A stretch of DNA of 13,126 bases from SFTJ01 sp051871555. Lineage in GTDB: Bacteria > Bacteroidota > Bacteroidia > Bacteroidales > Muribaculaceae. Positions 8,333 to 13,126 of this stretch are shown here, piece after piece. The position numbers were made by a program, and so were the translations under genes. The notes beneath the pieces were generated by a model. That model was not told the DNA's origin, made no database searches, and saw nothing but the letters and a program-made list of their open reading frames with translations. The stretch covers positions 1-13,126 of the forward strand of contig JBJECZ010000210.1 in NCBI GenBank assembly GCA_051871555.1, given 5' to 3'. The stretch's first letter is position 1; each line of letters opens with the position of its first letter.

Positions 8333-9946
8333 TTACTTGAGACCTTCAACATACTTGCGAAGAGCATCGTTGCTTGGGTCAACTTCAAGCCACTTGAGGT
8401 AGTATTCCTTAGCACCGGCTGTATCGCCTTTATCGAATGCCATGCGAGCCAAGTTGCCGTAGATGCTGATGTATACGTCCTTATATTCAACCTTGCCATT
8501 TTCCTTTTCGTTGAGGATGTCGATAGTGGCATTGTAGAACTTAACAGCTTCGTCGTTGTTGCCTGCAAGGCTTTCAACCTTAGCCTGTTGTTGAACGATA
8601 CGATAGTTGCCAGGAACTCGTTCGTTTGCCATTGCTGCATACTTGCGTGCACCTTCGATAGCAGCAGCCTTCTTGGCAGCGTCTTCAGTTGTTACAGCAA
8701 GATTGAAGTATTTGGTCGACATAACATACAAGTCATTAGCCTTGCATTCTTCGCTGTCGACAATCTTTTGATAATAGATTGCAGCCTTTTCGAAGTCTTG
8801 TGCTTCATCGTAAACATCAACCAAGTCGCGAACCAGGTCGAGGTTGTTAGGATTAACTTCAACAGCCTTTTCGTATTGAGCTACCGATTCAGCAGCCTTG
8901 CCCACGTTCTTCAAAGCAGTTGCATAGTCAACATAGTCTTTCGAAGCATATTCAGTGCCAGGAATGTTCAAGCCAAACAATTCAGCGCCAAACTTTTCAG
9001 CCTCAGTCCAGTTTTGAAGAGCAACCATGTTGTAGAGTTGCATACGGCACATGAAGAAATTGTCCTTGTCGCCTGCAGCTACAGCCGAGCGAATCTTCGA
9101 AGCCAAATCAAACGATTCTTGATACTTTTGTCCGAAGAACAAAAGCTGAACGTAGCGAATTTCGTCTTGCTTGAAGTGGTTAGGATTCTTGATGTACTTG
9201 CCATATTGTTCAGCAGCCTTCGAGCCGAGGTCGCGTTCGTAGTACTTTTCAGCAAGTTCGCGTTGAGCAAGCGCCGAGTTAGGATTCTTTGCAACGAGTT
9301 CTTCGAGGCGTTCGGTAGCCATAGCAGGGTTCACGTTGAAGTAAGTGTTGGCATACTTCACATAAGCCTCTTCGTTGTCGGGCTCGTAGGTGAAAGCAAG
9401 TTCGTATTGACCTGCAGCACCGCCGTAGTCCTTTTCAGCAGCCTTCATATCGCCTTCCAAGATGTAAACATCCGGGTCCTTAGCATTGGTCTTGCGTGCC
9501 TTTTCGATGTTCTTGGCAATTTCCTTTGCGTAAGTAGTTGGGTTAGCATCGTAGTAAGCGCGTGCGATTGCTGCATATACCGAAGCATTTTTCTTGTCGA
9601 TTTTCAAAGCAGTCTTGAATTGCTCTTCAGCAGCCTTCTCGTTGTTGGCCTTGAGGTCGAGCGCACCAAGTGCAATGTAGTTGAATGGATCGTTAGCATC
9701 GGCTGCAACACCCTTGTTGTAGAAGTCTCTTGCGCCTGCAACATTACCCTTCGAAGCCTCGATATGACCAAGATAGCAATATGCCTGGCTCTTTACAGTT
9801 GTTGAATTGTTAAGGTTCTTATCGAGCAATTCCTTTGCGTTGTCGATTTTACCAACCTTGAAATACTCAATACCGTCCTTGTAACCTTGTGCATTGCTCA
9901 CCAGTGAGCCACCTAATAAAAGGATTGCAAAAATCTTAAGTTTCAT
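8333..9946 (-). CDS. Secreted tetratricopeptide-repeat (TPR) protein
   Basis: A 537-residue protein with a signal peptide (1-19, cut SNA|Q) and then almost continuous TPR helices to the C-terminus. It ends with a typical last repeat (KGDTAGAKEYYLKWLEVDP). Repeats are seen at about 20-55, 55-88, 90-122, 124-160, 163-197, and again over about 300-420 and 440-537. The segment near 230-300 is less regular. The exported TPR array suggests a periplasmic or outer-membrane-attached scaffold binding peptides or proteins; no enzymatic motif is visible. The mature N-terminal Gln follows the pattern of many Bacteroidetes exported proteins. ATG at 9946 and TAA at 8333. It follows the PstS-like lipoprotein by 78 bp with no terminator and no promoter match between, so the two are probably co-transcribed. 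From memory, this gene order behind tonB recurs in Bacteroidales. The partner is unknown. Confidence 0.93.
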   Translation of the reverse strand: MKLKIFAILLLGGSLVSNAQGYKDGIEYFKVGKIDNAKELLDKNLNNSTTVKSQAYCYLGHIEASKGNVAGARDFYNKGVAADANDPFNYIALGALDLKANNEKAAEEQFKTALKIDKKNASVYAAIARAYYDANPTTYAKEIAKNIEKARKTNAKDPDVYILEGDMKAAEKDYGGAAGQYELAFTYEPDNEEAYVKYANTYFNVNPAMATERLEELVAKNPNSALAQRELAEKYYERDLGSKAAEQYGKYIKNPNHFKQDEIRYVQLLFFGQKYQESFDLASKIRSAVAAGDKDNFFMCRMQLYNMVALQNWTEAEKFGAELFGLNIPGTEYASKDYVDYATALKNVGKAAESVAQYEKAVEVNPNNLDLVRDLVDVYDEAQDFEKAAIYYQKIVDSEECKANDLYVMSTKYFNLAVTTEDAAKKAAAIEGARKYAAMANERVPGNYRIVQQQAKVESLAGNNDEAVKFYNATIDILNEKENGKVEYKDVYISIYGNLARMAFDKGDTAGAKEYYLKWLEVDPSNDALRKYVEGLK

Positions 9947-10024
9947 TTCTGTCTTAATTATAGTTGTTAAAATTATTTATTTCTTTCTCTCTATTATTTT
10001 TGACTTTATCATTGCCGATTTGGT

Positions 10025-11014
10025 TTAATCGATGCTAACAACACGAGGCTGAATTGCTGCCGGAAGCACTCCGGTGTTCTGAATTATCTTCTGACCAATG
10101 AAGCCCGTCAAGAAGCAATAGAAGCCTTGTGCCAAGCCACCCACCGGACCGGTGCAAGTGACATAAATGCTTCGATAGAGCGGATAACGTGCGTCGTAGA
10201 TGTACACTTGATAGGGCTTATAGCCAATCAGCTCGTCGTCGCGGCGCACCTTGAGCACCTTTATGCGGCTGTTTTCGAAATCAATGGTAGTGGTGTCGTT
10301 TTCGTTCAGCTTTGCCACACGTTGCTCAACCGGCTCGCTCTTGCCCTTCATGTCGGCAGTAATCCAACTCACACCAATTATGCCAAGTGCATTCTTGCGC
10401 TTCGAAACCAGCTCGAACACATCTTCACTCGAGCCTTGAGCATACACATTCTTGATGAACGGCTTGCCATTGAGCAACGAATCGCGCATATATCGCGTCA
10501 CACTCGAGCCACTGCCGTCAAACACCACGGCAATGCTGTCGCGTTTTAGCTTGGTGGGAGTGATTTCGCCCCACTTCATCACCTTGCCCGTGAAAATATC
10601 TCGCAAATCCTGCATCGACAATTCGTCGATATCGTTATCTTTGTTTACAATCAGCGCAATGGCATCTACAGCCAAACGCTGTGTGCGTGCCGGACGATTC
10701 TTCGACTTCAAATAATCTTTCTGCTCCTGAGTCAACTCGTGGGCTGTAACAATCAATCGAGTCTTCATCTGCAGGAGTGAGTCAACCGCAGCGCTTTCGT
10801 CCTGATAGTACGGAATAATGCTGGCGTTAGGATAAGTAAACTCAAACACTTCAATCTCCTGGTTGAGAATGTTCTGAAACGATTGGTCGCACACAATCGA
10901 TGTCATGCCACTTGTGGTGGTATCCTCAGTGCCAGTCGACTTCTTGCCGCCACACGACATCAGCATTGATGTTGCCGCTGCAGCAATCGATAATGTAAAT
11001 AATATCTTTTTCAT
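10025..11014 (-). CDS. PstS-like (phosphate-binding-type) substrate-binding lipoprotein
   Basis: A 329-residue periplasmic-binding-protein-like lipoprotein. The signal peptide ends in the lipobox LMSC, so Cys21 would be lipidated. CGGKKSTGTEDTTTSG follows as a flexible tether. The fold matches the PstS/PBP-like family: an N-terminal half with ILNQEIEVFEFTYPNASI (about 49-66), a VDAIALIVNKDN strand, LRDIFTGKVMKWGEI (137-151) and the ligand loop FDGSGSSVTRYM (165-176), with LGIIGVSWI (210-218) and YPLYRSIYV (277-285) later. These are hallmarks of PstS homologues, where the loop residues hold the phosphate oxygens. No pstCAB genes are nearby; it stands instead between a small membrane protein and a TPR protein, downstream of exbD-tonB. 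It may therefore not feed a phosphate ABC transporter, and ligand and role remain open. ATG at 11014, TAA at 10025. Confidence 0.88.
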   Translation of the reverse strand: MKKILFTLSIAAAATSMLMSCGGKKSTGTEDTTTSGMTSIVCDQSFQNILNQEIEVFEFTYPNASIIPYYQDESAAVDSLLQMKTRLIVTAHELTQEQKDYLKSKNRPARTQRLAVDAIALIVNKDNDIDELSMQDLRDIFTGKVMKWGEITPTKLKRDSIAVVFDGSGSSVTRYMRDSLLNGKPFIKNVYAQGSSEDVFELVSKRKNALGIIGVSWITADMKGKSEPVEQRVAKLNENDTTTIDFENSRIKVLKVRRDDELIGYKPYQVYIYDARYPLYRSIYVTCTGPVGGLAQGFYCFLTGFIGQKIIQNTGVLPAAIQPRVVSID

Positions 11015-11092
11015 TTCTGTGTTCCGTCTTAATTAAATAATAAAACTAATCTCATGAAACAAAACTGGCATTACCTTAAGCCTGCATAAACA

Positions 11093-11311
11093 TCACACAC
11101 GAGCGTCTACTCCGGCTATATAACGGTAGCATCGCCAAATGCCATAGACTATGAACAGCGTGCCCAACGAGTAGCGTGCCCAACTGGGCAGCCAATCAAA
11201 CATGCCAAGCAACACTAAAGTGCCCATGCCTACGTAAATGAATATCATAAACAATCCGAACATCACCTTGATGCTCTTCTTCGATTCTTTATTCTTATTC
11301 TCTTGCTCCAT
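11093..11311 (-). CDS. Small two-helix inner-membrane protein of unknown function
   Basis: A 72-residue protein that I do not recognise as a named family. A charged, lysine-rich N-terminal tail (MEQENKNKESKKSIK, 1-15) is followed by two hydrophobic segments, about 16-38 (MFGLFMIFIYVGMGTLVLLG) and about 46-63 (YSLGTLFIVYGIWRCYRYI), joined by a short WLPSWAR turn. It is predicted to be a hairpin in the inner membrane. I chose ATG at 11311; the frame opens at a TTG at 11353, but the added residues (Asn-rich, FFILIA) look like non-coding AT-rich sequence. TGA lies at 11093. It precedes the PstS-like lipoprotein by 78 bp and probably shares its transcript, which suggests a membrane partner for the lipoprotein or the TonB complex. 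That role is inference from position only. Confidence 0.75.
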   Translation of the reverse strand: MEQENKNKESKKSIKVMFGLFMIFIYVGMGTLVLLGMFDWLPSWARYSLGTLFIVYGIWRCYRYIAGVDARV

Positions 11312-11594
11312 TGCAATCAATATAAAAAAGTTATTATTGTTGAAGGCTAACAATAAAGCATTTGTTCATCAAACCCCTTTATGCGCCACAAACAAAAAAT
11401 AATTTCCTCAAAGTTAATTAAAAATGCCGTAACAACAGCCCAATATGGCGAAAATTTTACCGAATTTTTGGTTAAGAAATTCAAAACTGAACGCCGAAAG
11501 CACAAAAGCAAATGCAAAACTACATTTTTGCAGGCAAGCACACAACTCTTCAAGGCTCAAAATCAACAAAAATCATGTGAATCGTACAGGCATG
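11312..11594. other. AT-rich intergenic region upstream of the small membrane-protein gene
   Basis: About 280 bases between the tonB terminator and the next accepted start. Short open frames on both strands here have low-complexity Lys/Asn-rich translations typical of AT-rich non-coding DNA, and I accept none. It contains weak promoter-like matches on the minus strand and AT-only inverted repeats such as GAATTT/AAATTC (11462-11482) too weak to call. It most plausibly carries the promoter and leader of the small gene - lipoprotein - TPR unit. I see no riboswitch or sRNA that I can recognise. Confidence 0.5.
11515..11546 (-). promoter_or_regulatory. Possible promoter for the small gene - PstS-like - TPR unit
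   Basis: On the minus strand TAGTTTTG (11522-11515) matches the -7 TAnnTTTG element, with GTTG (11546-11543, three of four bases of TTTG) 20 bases upstream. It would give a leader near 200 nt. A competing weaker candidate is TAACTTTT (11333-11326) with TTTA (11357-11354), also spaced 20, which would put the start within about 10 nt of the ATG. Another -7 match, TAACTTTG at 11416-11409, lacks a -33 partner. Which is used cannot be decided from sequence. Confidence 0.3.
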
Positions 11595-11634
11595 AAAAAA
11601 AATCGCTGGCGATGGAATTATCCAACACCAGCGA
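11595..11634 (-). terminator. Rho-independent terminator after tonB
   Basis: On the minus strand TCGCTGG (11634-11628) pairs perfectly with CCAGCGA (11609-11603). The stem is extended inside by TGGA/TCCA around an ATTA loop after a small internal bulge. Eight consecutive T residues follow (11602-11595). The stem starts 36 nt after the tonB TAA. It separates exbD-tonB from the small gene - lipoprotein - TPR group, at least in part. Confidence 0.88.
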
Positions 11635-11670
11635 CTAATTTATCAACTTATATCGTGATTGAAATCGCGA

Positions 11671-12531
11671 TTAGTTAGCTCCTTGAAGTTTGAAGGTAAC
11701 AGGAAGAGTGTACCAAACGTTCACTGCTTGACCATTCATACGGCCCGGTACGAAGTCAGGTAATGACTTACATACGCGAACGGCTTCCTTGTCAAGGTCG
11801 CGGTCAACCGAGCGAACCACCTTTACTTCACCCACCTTACCGGTCTTGGTAACAACGAACTGTACGATAACCTTACCTTGTACGTTGTTTTCCATAGCCA
11901 CGGTTGGATAGTTGATGTGGCTTTGCAACCACTTCATCAAGGCTGCTTCACCTCCAGGGAATGTAGGCATCTGCTCTACAGCCTTGAAGACTTCTTCCTT
12001 AACGGGTTCTGGTTTCTTCTCTTCTACAATAACCTCGTTTTTGTGTTCACGAGTTACGTTACGGTCATCGGTACCCTTGTCAAAGTCGGTCTGACCGAAT
12101 GCTGTTTGAGTTTCCTTCAACTCATCCTGAGTCTTGATTTCGTCCTCCGAGCGAACTTCTTCGTCCTTAGCGATAAGAAGCTCAGTTACCTTTACGGTAT
12201 TGAGGATTTCTTCAGGAAGAGCCTCAGGCTTTTGTTCTTCGAACTTCTCTTGTTCTTCCTCTTCAGGTTCTTCCTCTTCAGCAGCTTCGAAGAGCACTTC
12301 TTGCTGGCTGGCTTCGTCGAGAATGCGTTGTTCTTCGATGTAAGCAGCAACCTTCATGTAAGAATATGCCACGATGCCAATGATGAGCGCACCAACGAGA
12401 GTATATATGAACGACTTCAAATGGCGGGGCTTCGAGTCCATACGCAAAGCGTAGGCACCGAATTCCTTGTTACGACCATCAAATACAAGGTCGCACCATT
12501 CTTTTGATGTAAGATCTACATTTTTTGCCAT
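11671..12531 (-). CDS. tonB: TonB, energy transducer for outer-membrane receptors
   Basis: TonB carries energy from the inner-membrane ExbB/ExbD motor to outer-membrane TonB-dependent (SusC-like) receptors. This 286-residue protein has a cytoplasmic N-terminus (1-39) containing FDGRNKEFGAYALR, the segment typical of Bacteroidetes TonBs. One membrane helix follows at about 40-58. A long periplasmic spacer (about 65-182) is rich in Glu rather than the Pro/Lys repeats of proteobacterial TonB, with a nearly all-acidic stretch at 83-100. The C-terminal TonB domain (about 186-283) is complete, with QMPTFPGGEAALMKWL (187-202), INYP, GKVIVQFVVTKTGKV, LDKEAVRV, FVPGRMNGQAV and YTLPVTF. ATG at 12531 and TAA at 11671. 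It lies 47 bp after exbD and is followed by a strong terminator, so the two close an exb-tonB operon. Confidence 0.94.
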   Translation of the reverse strand: MAKNVDLTSKEWCDLVFDGRNKEFGAYALRMDSKPRHLKSFIYTLVGALIIGIVAYSYMKVAAYIEEQRILDEASQQEVLFEAAEEEEPEEEEQEKFEEQKPEALPEEILNTVKVTELLIAKDEEVRSEDEIKTQDELKETQTAFGQTDFDKGTDDRNVTREHKNEVIVEEKKPEPVKEEVFKAVEQMPTFPGGEAALMKWLQSHINYPTVAMENNVQGKVIVQFVVTKTGKVGEVKVVRSVDRDLDKEAVRVCKSLPDFVPGRMNGQAVNVWYTLPVTFKLQGAN

Positions 12532-12578
12532 AATTAAATTCCTTTCTGATTTTAATAATTCAACATATTATATCGATC

Positions 12579-13091
12579 TTACTTCTTTGCGTTCAGGCGT
12601 TTCAACAAGAATGGAGTCATCATAGCAGAGTCGGTTTCGTTGATACGATCGATCTGATAACGGCTGATGTTGTTGATTTGCATCTCATCGAGTGCGGTGA
12701 CCAAACTGGTGTAACTTGCGTTAGGAGTAGCCTTGATGATAACAACAGGGCGAGTGAGTGTAGAGTCGTTACGGATTTCCTTTGCCTTGGCTTGATAAAC
12801 CGAGTCGGAGATTTCCTTAGCTTTCCACTTATCCTTGAGCACGTTAATCTTTTCAAGAACCTGTTTGTTGCGTTGTTGGAAGATAGCGCGAATACCTTGA
12901 GCCTTACCGTTTTCGTTTGGCATAAAGGCAATTTCTTGCATGTTACTTACGATTTCGGTGCCTTCTTGAGCAACTTCAGGCATACCTTCGTAGTAGTAAA
13001 CGAAATCCTTTACAGGAACGCCGTCCTTATCCAATTCGCTGTCGAGAATCACTGTTATAGCCTCTGATTGCTTTACCTTGTTTTGGCCCAT
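12579..13091 (-). CDS. exbD: ExbD-type biopolymer transport protein, periplasmic part only; membrane anchor cut off by an in-frame amber codon
   Basis: ExbD sits in the inner membrane with ExbB and passes proton-motive energy to TonB. Its usual layout is a short N-terminus, one membrane helix and a periplasmic domain. The open frame of 170 residues from ATG 13091 holds only the periplasmic part: KVKQSEAITVILD (5-17), FVYYYEGMPE (30-39), a charged helical insert (about 68-108) common in Bacteroidetes ExbD, and the core VVIIKATPNASYTSLVTALDEMQI split around 116-139. No membrane helix or signal peptide is present. Directly upstream, in the same frame, is TAG (13092-13094), preceded by codons that continue the ExbD sequence (ISLPSNENVE) to the window edge. 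The ATG is thus probably not the true start. Options are a nonsense mutation, a sequence error, readthrough, or restart at the adjoining TAGATG. TAA at 12579; tonB follows by 47 bp. Confidence 0.72.
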   Translation of the reverse strand: MGQNKVKQSEAITVILDSELDKDGVPVKDFVYYYEGMPEVAQEGTEIVSNMQEIAFMPNENGKAQGIRAIFQQRNKQVLEKINVLKDKWKAKEISDSVYQAKAKEIRNDSTLTRPVVIIKATPNASYTSLVTALDEMQINNISRYQIDRINETDSAMMTPFLLKRLNAKK

Positions 13092-13126
13092 CTACTCTAC
13101 GTTTTCGTTTGAAGGCAAACTGATTC
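13092..13126 (-). pseudogene. exbD: Upstream in-frame piece of exbD ending at an amber codon (runs off window)
   Basis: Read in the frame of the downstream ExbD domain, codons 13124 to 13095 give ISLPSNENVE and then TAG at 13094-13092. The residues fit the stretch just after the membrane helix in Bacteroidetes ExbD proteins, where a (M/L)P-x-x-E-x-V-E-like segment runs into an NKVK-S-x-AIT segment. The continuity in frame and in family pattern shows that one gene has been interrupted, not that two unrelated genes abut. The helix itself lies beyond the window. Confidence 0.6.

Noticed and set aside
8588..9805. Long plus-strand open frame (405 codons) lying opposite the TPR gene
   Set aside because: It is fully antisense to a clear TPR protein with a signal peptide. 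Its translation shows no domain and mirrors the codon bias of the real gene, where stop codons are avoided in the opposite frame by composition.
11347..11553. Minus-strand 68-codon frame in the same gap
   Set aside because: The translation looks like random AT-rich sequence without a continuous membrane segment or signal peptide pattern, and it overlaps the probable leader of the small gene.
11381..11678. Small plus-strand frames (85 and 77 codons) in the gap between the small gene and tonB
   Set aside because: They run across the tonB terminator (and one into tonB itself), are Lys/Asn/Ser-rich as expected of AT-rich non-coding DNA, and have no convincing promoter.

Overview
The window comes from a member of the Bacteroidota, most likely the order Bacteroidales. 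The evidence is an SprA-type translocon protein, subtilases carrying type IX secretion (T9SS) C-terminal domains, an ExbD/TonB pair with Bacteroidetes-style sequence, and a promoter matching the Bacteroides TTTG / TAnnTTTG consensus. Having SprA argues against Bacteroides proper, which usually lacks T9SS, and fits families such as Muribaculaceae, Prevotellaceae or Porphyromonadaceae. I cannot place it more precisely. Every gene I accept is on the minus strand, so transcription runs from high to low coordinates. I see no tRNA, rRNA, CRISPR array or insertion sequence.

Right end (13126 to about 11595): the energy-transduction genes exbD and tonB, ending in a strong Rho-independent terminator. 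The exbD reading frame has an in-frame amber codon at 13092-13094. It separates the periplasmic domain from the membrane-anchor side, whose last residues are still readable up to the window edge. This is the most notable anomaly here.

Middle (11311 to 8261): a 72-residue two-helix membrane protein, a PstS-like phosphate-binding-type lipoprotein with no ABC permease beside it, and a secreted TPR-repeat protein, closed by a second clear terminator. Their position behind tonB/exbD suggests work connected with the cell envelope or TonB, but the function is unknown.

Left (8244 to 1): a textbook Bacteroidetes promoter starts a tightly packed unit of two subtilisin-family (S8) serine peptidases, ruvA (Holliday-junction binding) and sprA, which runs off the window. 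The two peptidases are paralogues with start/stop overlap. They carry T9SS-type C-terminal domains, and SprA is the outer-membrane channel that would export such cargo. A likely T9SS cargo pair and its translocon therefore appear to share one transcript, with the unrelated recombination gene ruvA between them.
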